Positions 15,443-22,238 of a DNA stretch of 23,738 bases are shown piece after piece. Position 1 is the first letter of the stretch. Each line of letters starts with the position of its first letter. Source of the DNA: Planctomycetota bacterium (lineage in GTDB: Bacteria; Planctomycetota; PUPC01; JACPCR01); the NCBI GenBank assembly GCA_030740295.1, contig JASLXP010001271.1, positions 1 to 23,738 of the forward strand. The letters are read 5' to 3'. Made by a program: the position numbers and the translations under genes. Below the pieces are notes generated by a model. The model made no database searches. It was not told the origin of the DNA and was given only the letters and a program-made list of their open reading frames with translations.

Positions 15443-16315
15443 CTAAACCATGCGTTTATTGGTGCGGATGCGCCGAACAGTCTGGACGAGATCGTTATGG
15501 GTAATCTCTTTGTCCAGCGGGAATACGGCATAACATCCGTTCTTGTCTTTTGAATCGAGAATGAGGTGTCGGGTATTGGGGACAGAGTAGCCTTCCTCCA
15601 CCGGCATATGGCCCGTAATCAGCAGATCGGCATCGACGATTTCTGCAAACTGGTCGGACGCCTCCTGGGAGAGCTGTCGCCCCCAGACAAGCCGGTAGAG
15701 GTAGTGGTCACGATGAACGTTTTCCATTTCAACGGGACTTTGGAAGACATCCTGGCTGAAAAGGGAAAGATATTTTATGTGTGGAATCGAGTGGCTGATG
15801 AACACCCGATTCGGCGTCCTCACCGCGGACGGCATGGAAGCAATAAAGTCTTTATAAGCCTCACGGACCTCATTCTTCATCTCACCGTAGGCCGCCGCCA
15901 GCCCGCGCTCCAGGCCTTTTATGGACGAGTTACTTCCTTTCTTGATGTCCATGTCCAGCAGTTCGCCAAGGTCATGATTACCCATCATGAAATGCACCTG
16001 ATCGGGGAAATAAGTCTTCAGTCGGGCGGACATTTCCAACACCTGAAACGAAAGATCGCGCCCGTCAACGGTGAGTGACAGCGCATGGAGAATCTCATGC
16101 AGGATGAGATGCCGATCGCGGCTTCGGGAGAGCGCGGCGTGTTCGACAATCTTCTGATAATTGATGCGATTCCCATGGAGATCGCCGGTCATTACCAAGT
16201 CGCCCTCCGGTGGGAGCTCAACAAGTGCGCCCTTGCGAAACGAATCCTCCAGATTCGCCTCTGCGGCCTCCTTCATGAGTTGAATCACGCTCTCCGCTGC
16301 CGCTTCATTCGGCAT
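15443..16315 (-). CDS. Calcineurin-like metallophosphoesterase (PPP-like, variant motif II)
   Basis: This 290-residue protein has the metallophosphoesterase signature series: GDLHGN (Asp45, His47), MGNHD (Asn113, His114), ISHSIPH (His175) and ITGHMPVEEG (His236). The second motif of PPP phosphatases, GDxVDRG, is not recognisable; its place is taken by HLILHEILH (69-77), where Glu74 or a histidine might supply the missing metal ligand. Such enzymes dephosphorylate proteins or small phosphoesters. Because it directly precedes the FHA-type sigma-54 activator (11-bp gap, overlapping ribosome site), dephosphorylation of that activator, or opposition to the nearby Ser/Thr kinase, is a reasonable inference. 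AAAGG lies about nine bases before ATG 16315. A dyad sequence sits upstream in the leader. Confidence 0.85.
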   Translation of the reverse strand: MPNEAAAESVIQLMKEAAEANLEDSFRKGALVELPPEGDLVMTGDLHGNRINYQKIVEHAALSRSRDRHLILHEILHALSLTVDGRDLSFQVLEMSARLKTYFPDQVHFMMGNHDLGELLDMDIKKGSNSSIKGLERGLAAAYGEMKNEVREAYKDFIASMPSAVRTPNRVFISHSIPHIKYLSLFSQDVFQSPVEMENVHRDHYLYRLVWGRQLSQEASDQFAEIVDADLLITGHMPVEEGYSVPNTRHLILDSKDKNGCYAVFPLDKEITHNDLVQTVRRIRTNKRMV

Positions 16316-16336
16316 GGATCAACCTTTCACAATCTT

Positions 16337-16354
16337 TGCAGACTCTGGTCTGCA
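16337..16354. promoter_or_regulatory. Dyad/operator-like sequence upstream of the phosphoesterase-activator operon
   Basis: TGCAGA (16337-16342) and TCTGCA (16349-16354) form an inverted repeat with a six-base centre, 22-39 bp upstream of the phosphoesterase ATG (16315). It could be an operator or a leader hairpin. No matching copy was noticed elsewhere in the window, so this is only suggestive. Confidence 0.25.
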
Positions 16355-16552
16355 GAATTTCCTGTCGTGGCTGTTTCAGCCCTTCTGGGGCGAAAAAACA
16401 GCAGCCCGGGTCAGCGTCGCAAGGGCGGGAAGGCTAGAGATAAGGGGTCTCAATCGAAGGGTGAGGACTTATAGCAGAGGCGCTGTACGGAGTCAAAGAA
16501 AGTGTAACGAAATGAGTCATTTTCTTTATCTCAACGACCAGCCCTGCGTATA

Positions 16553-17887
16553 TCAATGCACGAGGCGTCGAAACGCGTCCTGGCGGGTGTTGCATTCGAG
16601 GCGCTCATCCACGGAATCGGTTTCCAACGCTTTGCGTATGACACCGAATGCCCCTTCGGATGCTTCCGCGGTGTCCTTGATATCCTTGTCTGAATGAGCG
16701 AGACAGGCCTTGAATCCGGGCAGACAGTGGACCCCTCTCCTGGCCATCTCCTGGATATAGAGCGTATTCACTTTGGGACGGAGCGACTCGTCAGGCAATT
16801 CAAGATGAAGGCCGAGAGAGGTGTAGAAGCCTCTCACTTCACCATTCATGCCCGCAGAACGGATGGCATCTCCGATGCCCTCGCGCAGCTTTTCGCCTAT
16901 CTCTTTGAAGCGGTCAGCGGAGTTTCGGTTCTTTAATTCCTGAATAGTCGTGAGTGCAGCGATCAGGCCGACATTGTCGCTCCAGTAAGAACTGGAGATG
17001 AACATTCTTGACGCGGGCTCCATCACTTCTCGTGAACCGACCACTGCGCCCATCGGGTAACCGTTACCGAGTGCCTTGGCGAGCACGGTCATGTCCGGTG
17101 TCACGCCGAGGTATTCCTGCACGCCGCCCGGCGAGACTCTGAATCCGCAGGACACCTCGTCAAAGATCAGGATGACGTCGTGCTCTCGAAGCAGGGCCTT
17201 CACGTCCTCGAGGTAGCCTTCATCGGGCAATGTCGAACGCATCGGTTCCATCATCACGCAGGCCACTTCGCCCCGATGTTCCTCCAAGAGTGCGCGGAGC
17301 ATTTCGAGGTCTCCGTAAGCGAAAGGAATGGCCGTTCCTGCGAGGACTTTCGGCACTCCGATCGGTTCGATTCCGGCGAAGGGATATTCGCCGTCTTCAG
17401 GATCGCAGAGGTAGTTGGCGGCCTGGTACCAGTCGTGCCAGCCGTGATAGCCGCAAAATAGAACCTTGTCGCGCTCCTTGACCCCGCGTGCGATACGGAC
17501 GGCGATGGCGCATGCCTCGCCGCCACCTTTGGCATAACGAACCATCTCCGCGCTGGGGATGGTTTCGATCAATGCTTCCGCCAGTTCGATCTCCAGTGGA
17601 TGATTTATTGAAAACAGGCTGCCCCGATCGATCTGTTCCTTTACCGCGGTATCAACGACGTCGTCAGCATGGCCGAGAACGATTGCTCCCAGTGCACTGA
17701 CCCAATCGATGTATTCATTGCCATCCACGTCCGTGAAGCGCGAGCCTTTCGCACTGGTTGCATACACGGGACTGATGCCGTTGGCATACTGGCTTGCTCG
17801 ACGGCTGATGAGCTGAGTCCAGCCGGGGATGACCTCTCCGGCCCGCTGATAGAGTTCGACCGATCGTCTGACTGAGTGGGATGACAT
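16553..17887 (-). CDS. Class III aminotransferase (glutamate-1-semialdehyde aminomutase-like)
   Basis: This is a 444-residue PLP enzyme of fold type I, class III. The fold starts with GSRFTDVDGNEYIDWVSALG (48-67). The PLP-ring aspartate is Asp243 in LIFDEVSCGFR, and the Schiff-base lysine is Lys271 in TVLAKALGNGYPMGA. Overall spacing resembles HemL, but the phosphate-binding NSGTEA is replaced by KGGGEA (120-125). That variant and the context argue against the tetrapyrrole enzyme and for an aminotransferase acting on a keto-sugar or other ketone (inference). Its ATG (17887) follows directly on the TGA (17888-17890) of the upstream dehydrogenase. The two are thus almost certainly co-translated, fitting an 'oxidise an alcohol, then aminate the ketone' pair. 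The residues after ~420 are hydrophilic and less conserved. Confidence 0.88.
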   Translation of the reverse strand: MSSHSVRRSVELYQRAGEVIPGWTQLISRRASQYANGISPVYATSAKGSRFTDVDGNEYIDWVSALGAIVLGHADDVVDTAVKEQIDRGSLFSINHPLEIELAEALIETIPSAEMVRYAKGGGEACAIAVRIARGVKERDKVLFCGYHGWHDWYQAANYLCDPEDGEYPFAGIEPIGVPKVLAGTAIPFAYGDLEMLRALLEEHRGEVACVMMEPMRSTLPDEGYLEDVKALLREHDVILIFDEVSCGFRVSPGGVQEYLGVTPDMTVLAKALGNGYPMGAVVGSREVMEPASRMFISSSYWSDNVGLIAALTTIQELKNRNSADRFKEIGEKLREGIGDAIRSAGMNGEVRGFYTSLGLHLELPDESLRPKVNTLYIQEMARRGVHCLPGFKACLAHSDKDIKDTAEASEGAFGVIRKALETDSVDERLECNTRQDAFRRLVH

Positions 17888-18904
17888 TCAGGGAGTTTCC
17901 TTCCAGTAGAAAATGACACCAAGCATCGATTTCTCACGGCGATAAGCCATCTCATATGCCTGCGGAATATCCGTGTAATGAAACCTGTGAGTGACGAGAC
18001 GTTTGGGCTCGACTTTTCCCTCCTTCATCAGCTTGAGGATGAAGGCGACTCTTTTGTTGCCATCGAAATGGCCTTCCTCTGCCGGGTAAAGATAACTCTC
18101 GGGTCCGGAAACCGCGATGAGCGAAAGACCTTTTGCATAAAACCAGTTCATATCGAGAGGATTGAAATCAAGAGGCGGCTCGCCGCGGCCAGGCAGACTG
18201 ACAATGGCCACCCGTCCATTCTTGCGTGCAATCTGGCAGGACGTCCGATAGGCCGGCCATGGATTGGCGGTCTGGATGACCAGGTCGACTCCGTCTCCAT
18301 CTGTGATTTCGTTAAGTTTCTCATGCAACTCGGGGTCGTTGTGCATCAGTGTTTCATGGGCGCCCATCTTCTTTGCCATTTCCAGCCGCGTCTCGTTGTT
18401 CCCGATACCAATGACTCGGGCCCCGAAGGCTGTGCCCACAGCAACCGCACCCATACCCAGCACGCCCAGACCGACGATGGCCACATTTTCTCCCGGGCGG
18501 AAATGTCCTTTCCAGTAACAGTGCGCGCTTAAGGTATATAGATTTCCATAGACGGCATCTTCAGGATGAATTCCGTCCGGAACTTTCACGATGCGGCTGT
18601 TTTCGTCCGCAACATAATCCGACTGATGCGGCAAGAGGGACAACACCCGATCCCCGACGCAGAATCGTTCGACGGCTTCACCAATTCCACGAACGATCCC
18701 CAGATTACTGTCACCGACCCATCGAGGGTAATCCGGCGCTCCGGGCACCTGCTCGGCCCCCTCATAGTTGCCGCGGTCCGTTCCAATCTTGAGAGCCGAG
18801 ATCTCTGTTTCGACCCAGATTTCTTCCGGCTTGAGGTTGTCTGTGTCAAGAGGCAGTTCTTCGATCCGAAGATCTCTCGGCCCGTGAAGGATGGGGAGAA
18901 TCAT
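17888..18904 (-). CDS. Zinc-binding-dehydrogenase family oxidoreductase (MDR)
   Basis: The product has 338 residues from ATG 18904. A longer open frame reaches a start at 18994, but its first 30 residues (CPAACGRPLERD...) are unlike an MDR N-terminus, whereas MILPILHGPRDLRIEELPL is typical. The Rossmann motif VGLGVLGMGAVAVG (G145, G147, G150) is followed by GIGNNETRLEMAKKMGA, suggesting a nucleotide cofactor bound without the classical acidic residue, perhaps NADP. The catalytic-cysteine region is SALKIGTDRGNYEGA, and no structural four-cysteine lobe exists, so it belongs to the zinc-poor branch of the family. The substrate is unknown. It abuts the aminotransferase (TGA then ATG), so a joint pathway, such as making an amino sugar or amino alcohol, is likely but inferred. 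The kinase gene ends 114 bp upstream. Confidence 0.85.
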   Translation of the reverse strand: MILPILHGPRDLRIEELPLDTDNLKPEEIWVETEISALKIGTDRGNYEGAEQVPGAPDYPRWVGDSNLGIVRGIGEAVERFCVGDRVLSLLPHQSDYVADENSRIVKVPDGIHPEDAVYGNLYTLSAHCYWKGHFRPGENVAIVGLGVLGMGAVAVGTAFGARVIGIGNNETRLEMAKKMGAHETLMHNDPELHEKLNEITDGDGVDLVIQTANPWPAYRTSCQIARKNGRVAIVSLPGRGEPPLDFNPLDMNWFYAKGLSLIAVSGPESYLYPAEEGHFDGNKRVAFILKLMKEGKVEPKRLVTHRFHYTDIPQAYEMAYRREKSMLGVIFYWKETP

Positions 18905-18979
18905 GATCTGTTGGCTTTGAGAAGAGGCCAGGAATAGCGCGAAACACAGGTCACGCTCTAATGGTCTGCCACACGCAGC

Positions 18980-19019
18980 AGGACAGATAGCCACTACTGA
19001 AAAAACCGCCGTCTGTCCT
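18980..19019 (-). terminator. Inverted repeat at the 3' end of the kinase gene (weak terminator candidate)
   Basis: AGGACAGA (18980-18987) and TCTGTCCT (19012-19019) form a perfect 8-bp stem around a 24-nt loop that contains a T6 run on the minus strand. It begins at the kinase stop codon. The long loop and the position of the T-run inside it make classical termination doubtful. Confidence 0.25.
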
Positions 19020-20551
19020 CACTCCTCGTCCGAATCAAAGCGGATGAGCGTATCGTAGATGGCAATCTGGTCACCGAGCTGAAGCTCTGCCCGCTGCACT
19101 GCGCGGCCGTTGATGCGGGTGCCGTTCATACTGCCGAGGTCTTCGATCTCGAAACGATCGTTATCTTCGTGAATGATGAAGTGCTTCCTTGAGAACCAGA
19201 TGTCCTTCACCTGGATATCGCAGTCAGGCAAACGCCCGACTACCGTCATTCCGCTCGAAACAGGATAAGAACGTCCCTTTTCCTGGCCGGTCAAGAAGGT
19301 GAGGACCGGGAGGGCAGCCTTTCTATCACGGACCTTCCTGGTGCTTTTGGCTTCGCGCTTTCGTTCTCTTTTCTGCTTGGTATCGAGGAGGCTTTTCGTC
19401 TGCCGGTGCTTGACGCGCGTGCTCTTGGTCTTCGGGTCCTTCATCGAAATCGTATCCACTGCCGATTCCGTATGCGGCGGACGACGCTTCTCCTTGACGG
19501 CCCTCAGGTCCTCTTCGACCAAATCGACGTCGTCATGCCGGTTGTCGGGCTCTTTGTCCATCATGCGTGTAATGACTGCAGATAGCTGAATATCGAGGCC
19601 CGGCTTTCTTTCGGAAGCAGGTATCAGTTCTTCTGTCAGATGCTTGACCATCACGACCGGGCCGGAATCGCCCTCGAACGGCACTTTACCGGTGACCATG
19701 TGATACAGGGTGGCGCCAAGCGAATAGATGTCTGTGCGCGCATCCAGATCTTTTTTGCCGCGGGCCTGCTCGCATGACATGTAATACGGCGTGCCCAGTG
19801 GCGTGCCGTGGTCTGTTATGTTCGTGCTCTCCGCGGCAGCTTTGGCCAACCCCAGATCGCAGAGCTTCGCCTGGCCGTTGTTATCGACAAGGATGTTATC
19901 CGGTTTGATGTCCCGGTGAATGATTCCATGCGAATGAGAGTGTTTCAGCGCGGCACAGATTTGGATGGAAATGTCAAGGGCTTCTTCCACTTCAAGCAAC
20001 TCGTCTTTTCGGAGCTTGTCCTGGACGCTCGCGCCGTCGACGAACTCCATTACAAAATAGTAGAGGTCGCGCACGTTGCCGACATCGATCGCCCTGACAA
20101 TGTTGGGATGGCTCAATTGCGCGGCGGCCCGTGCCTCCTGCAGGAAACGATGAACGTATTGTTTGTTGCGTGAGTATTGCTGCGAAAGCACCTTAATGGC
20201 GACGGCCCGATCCATACTGATCTGCTTGGCCCTGTAGACCGATCCCATCGAGCCCTGGCCGAGCTTGGAGACGATCTCGTAACCCGGAATGCGCTGTCCG
20301 GAGTTACGTGAAATGCGCTGCTGGGCCTTGAGGATCAAACGGAGCTGGTTTTCCGTCAGGTATCCTTTTGAGATCATGATGTTGCCGAGCTTTTCCAACG
20401 AGCCCTTCTCTTCGAGCCGTCGCTGGATTTCGATACACTCATCTACCTGTTCCTGGGTAGCCAGCTTGTTTCTGACCACCAGATGGCCGAAGAGGAAGTG
20501 ATCTTCTTCCATTTCGACATCAGAAAGTGTTTCTACTTTAGCCTTGGCCAA
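19019..20551 (-). CDS. Hanks-type Ser/Thr protein kinase with C-terminal FHA domain
   Basis: This is a 510-residue cytoplasmic kinase with no membrane segment. Residues ~18-78 are a helical domain (FGHLVVRNKLATQEQVDECI and LGNIMISKGYLTENQL), similar to the MshEN/GspE N-terminal-type repeats found before kinases in planctomycetes. The kinase domain is ~91-350: GQGSMGSVY (98-106), Lys120, Glu139, HRDIKPDN (212-219, Asp214), DLG in place of DFG (232-234) and GTPYYMSCEQ (253-262). A basic, Ser/Thr-rich linker (~355-412) offers autophosphorylation sites. Residues ~415-507 are a canonical FHA domain (VGR 438-440, SRKH 454-457, SMNGT 474-478). The frame opens with TTG at 20551; ATG 20512 (residue 14) is an alternative. 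It is the obvious source of phosphothreonine signals for the FHA-type sigma-54 activator nearby, and it diverges from mscS. Confidence 0.93.
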   Translation of the reverse strand: MAKAKVETLSDVEMEEDHFLFGHLVVRNKLATQEQVDECIEIQRRLEEKGSLEKLGNIMISKGYLTENQLRLILKAQQRISRNSGQRIPGYEIVSKLGQGSMGSVYRAKQISMDRAVAIKVLSQQYSRNKQYVHRFLQEARAAAQLSHPNIVRAIDVGNVRDLYYFVMEFVDGASVQDKLRKDELLEVEEALDISIQICAALKHSHSHGIIHRDIKPDNILVDNNGQAKLCDLGLAKAAAESTNITDHGTPLGTPYYMSCEQARGKKDLDARTDIYSLGATLYHMVTGKVPFEGDSGPVVMVKHLTEELIPASERKPGLDIQLSAVITRMMDKEPDNRHDDVDLVEEDLRAVKEKRRPPHTESAVDTISMKDPKTKSTRVKHRQTKSLLDTKQKRERKREAKSTRKVRDRKAALPVLTFLTGQEKGRSYPVSSGMTVVGRLPDCDIQVKDIWFSRKHFIIHEDNDRFEIEDLGSMNGTRINGRAVQRAELQLGDQIAIYDTLIRFDSDEE

Positions 20552-20612
20552 TGACTAACCTTGTGGAGCGATTCTGGCGGGGTACGGGCGGGACCTTCCA
20601 GAGGCGTGATGG

Positions 20613-20640
20613 AGTCTACGGCGGCATCAATGACAGTCAA
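20613..20640 (-). promoter_or_regulatory. Candidate sigma-70-type promoter of the kinase gene
   Basis: On the minus strand TTGACT (20640-20635) is separated by 16 bp from TAGACT (20618-20613), about 60 bp before the kinase start. The -35 hexamer is good and the -10 hexamer is poor. No other evidence supports it. Confidence 0.25.
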
Positions 20641-20952
20641 GAATGCCGAAACTCACCCAAGTGAAGGCGTACGAATGGTTTCCAATAAAAAACGATGCTT
20701 GTGATTTTGCCCACAAAGATGCTCATAATCCACTGACTAACGTATGCGCCATTTCCTGATGTGATTCGCATCTGCGCAAGCAGGCAGCGACAAAGCAGAC
20801 TTCAGATCATACGTCCCCCTCCGCGAACCGGGAGCGACCAGAATAATGAGAGCGCTCGCCCATCGGTGCCAACATAGAACAGGAGTGTCATGGAACCCAG
20901 GTTGTGCTGGTATGATGTTCACTCAACGCCGGCTTTGGGCGATCCGGATCGA

Positions 20953-20990
20953 TGGTCACGGTGGGGGCACTGATGTGCCCGCGCTGACCA
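20953..20990. promoter_or_regulatory. Nested inverted repeat, candidate upstream activator site
   Basis: TGGTCA (20953-20958) pairs with TGACCA (20985-20990), and inside them GGGCAC (20965-20970) pairs with GTGCCC (20975-20980) around TGAT. The dyad lies about 140-177 bp upstream of the start point predicted from the sigma-54 promoter, the usual distance for an enhancer-binding protein site. A perfect 12-bp palindrome, CGATCCGGATCG (20940-20951), precedes it. Which protein binds is not shown by the sequence. Confidence 0.35.
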
Positions 20991-21077
20991 GAAGTGCAAG
21001 ATTTCATAGGCGGTTCAGGCAGGACGAAACACATGCAAGTTCCTACGGGACGAACTCTTTGGTGACTGTGCTGGGAT

Positions 21078-21093
21078 CATGGTACGTACCATG
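21078..21093. promoter_or_regulatory. Perfect 16-bp palindrome next to the sigma-54 promoter
   Basis: CATGGTACGTACCATG is fully self-complementary and ends ten bases before the -24 element at 21104. It would suit a homodimeric regulator. Its closeness to the promoter fits a repressor, or a proximal activator site, better than a distant enhancer. Function is inferred from symmetry and position only. Confidence 0.4.
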
Positions 21094-21103
21094 CTTGGCC
21101 GAG

Positions 21104-21119
21104 TGGCCCCGCATTTGCC
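21104..21119 (+). promoter_or_regulatory. Sigma-54 (-24/-12) promoter for mscS
   Basis: TGGCCCCGCATTTGCC matches the sigma-54 consensus TGGCAC-N5-TTGCA at TGGC and TTGC. The strictly required ten bases separate the GG (21105-21106) and the GC (21117-21118). The predicted start point is near 21130, giving a leader of about 60 nt to the mscS ATG at 21190. It is the only such site with correct spacing that I found ahead of a gene here, and a sigma-54 activator is encoded 6 kb away. Confidence 0.6.
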
Positions 21120-21189
21120 AAGATGCCATCTGCGTTGTTCGGTGAGGCCGATTTTATGATTCGTTACGTTAATTTCAGGAGAGACATCA

Positions 21190-22026
21190 ATGAGACCTTG
21201 GATTCAGAAGGGGCAGGATTGGCTTGTGACCACCGGGGCAGATCTGGCAGCGAGTATCCTTGCCTTCATTGTCGTTTTAATCGTTGGGAAAATCGTAATC
21301 GGAGCGGTCCGCACTGTACTTGAATCGACCCTTTCAAAAACAGATCGGCTGAGCGATACCCTCTGCAAATTCATCAGCAGCATCTGCTCGAAGGCGATGT
21401 GGGTCATCGTTCTAATGATCGGTCTATCACAGTTGGGGATTGATATCGGGCCGATGGTAGCGGGACTTGGTGTGACTGGTTTCGTGCTTGGCTTCGCGTT
21501 CCAGGAATCCCTGAGCAATCTTGCATCTGGGTTTATGATCTTGCTCAACCGACCGTTTGAGGTCGGCCATTACATCGAAGCCGCGGGCACAGCCGGAACC
21601 GTCAAAGAACTCACGATGATGGCCACTACTCTCAACTCACCCGACAACAAGAAAGTCACGATCCCGAATCGCGCCATCTGGGGTGGCACTATTACCAACT
21701 ATTCTGCCGAAGATACCCGCAGGGTCGACCTTGTAGTTGGCATCGGCTATGGTGCAGATATCGGTAAGGCCAAAGAGGTGATCATGGGCGCCCTGACTGC
21801 TAATGAGCAGGTGCTTGCCGATCCTGAGCCGGTGGTCGAAGTAGTAGAAATGGCTGACTCATCCGTAAATCTCGTTGTTCGTCCATGGGCGAATACCGAT
21901 GATTACTGGGCGGTGTACTTTGCTTTGAATCACTCAATTAAAGAGGCCCTGGATGCTGAGGGCCTGGAGATTCCATTCCCGCAGATGGATGTCCACTATC
22001 ACCCTTCAGCGGATGTACCCGCCTAA
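21190..22026 (+). CDS. mscS: Small-conductance mechanosensitive channel, MscS family
   Basis: The 278-residue length and sequence match the small MscS type, which opens under membrane tension to release solutes after osmotic downshock in the inner membrane. Three helices are visible: ~19-41, 65-82 and the pore helix ~88-120. The pore helix has the Gly/Ala-rich pattern AGLGVTGFVLGFAFQESLSNLASG. The soluble beta domain follows (RPFEVGHYIEAAGTAGTVKE, VTIPNRAIWGGTITNYS), and the alpha/beta C-terminal domain ends with the family signature IPFPQMDVHY. The ATG at 21190 has a strong ribosome site AGGAGAG (21177-21183). A good sigma-54 promoter with dyad elements precedes the gene, so expression is probably activator-dependent. 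A hairpin covers the stop codon. The kinase gene is divergent across the control region. Confidence 0.95.
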   Translation: MRPWIQKGQDWLVTTGADLAASILAFIVVLIVGKIVIGAVRTVLESTLSKTDRLSDTLCKFISSICSKAMWVIVLMIGLSQLGIDIGPMVAGLGVTGFVLGFAFQESLSNLASGFMILLNRPFEVGHYIEAAGTAGTVKELTMMATTLNSPDNKKVTIPNRAIWGGTITNYSAEDTRRVDLVVGIGYGADIGKAKEVIMGALTANEQVLADPEPVVEVVEMADSSVNLVVRPWANTDDYWAVYFALNHSIKEALDAEGLEIPFPQMDVHYHPSADVPA

Positions 22027-22040
22027 GACATTTCTTAGGC
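22021..22040 (+). terminator. Hairpin over the mscS stop codon
   Basis: GCCTAAGA and TCTTAGGC form a perfect 8-bp stem with loop CATT, and the TAA stop (22024-22026) lies in the stem. No U-run follows, so it may terminate weakly, protect the 3' end or pause ribosomes. It could also reduce read-through into the AsmA-like gene 200 bp downstream. Confidence 0.4.
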
Positions 22041-22238
22041 TGATTGGGAAGGCTGGTGCCAGAGTTGGCGCGGGCCTCTTCTTTTCTGATCGATATCGGC
22101 ATCACGTTCGCAAACGGTCATATCTGTCGTAACTTGAACTACGGAACTGACAGTTTTGAATCACATTTGGGCTTCCCGGGAGCATCGCTGTGCTCCTCAT
22201 GAACAATACCTCCTTCTCCACGCTTCCGAGATAAAACT

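Larger units (their letters stand above)
20552..21189. other. 638-bp divergent intergenic control region (kinase / mscS)
   Basis: This is the longest gene-free stretch in the window. Short ORFs on both strands (for example 20846-21145 plus and 20737-20922 minus) have no ribosome site or recognisable motif. The right half holds the dyads at 20953-20990 and 21078-21093, a -24/-12 promoter at 21104-21119 and the mscS ribosome site AGGAGAG at 21177-21183. The left half holds only the weak promoter candidate for the kinase. No tRNA-like fold or coding signal was seen. Confidence 0.6.

Noticed and set aside
20846..21145. 99-codon plus-strand ORF upstream of mscS
   Set aside because: No ribosome site and no recognisable protein features; it runs through the palindrome and the sigma-54 promoter, so it is regarded as non-coding.
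21135..21160. TTGTTC and TATGAT as a sigma-70 promoter for mscS
   Set aside because: The spacer is only 14 bp; the -24/-12 element is much better.
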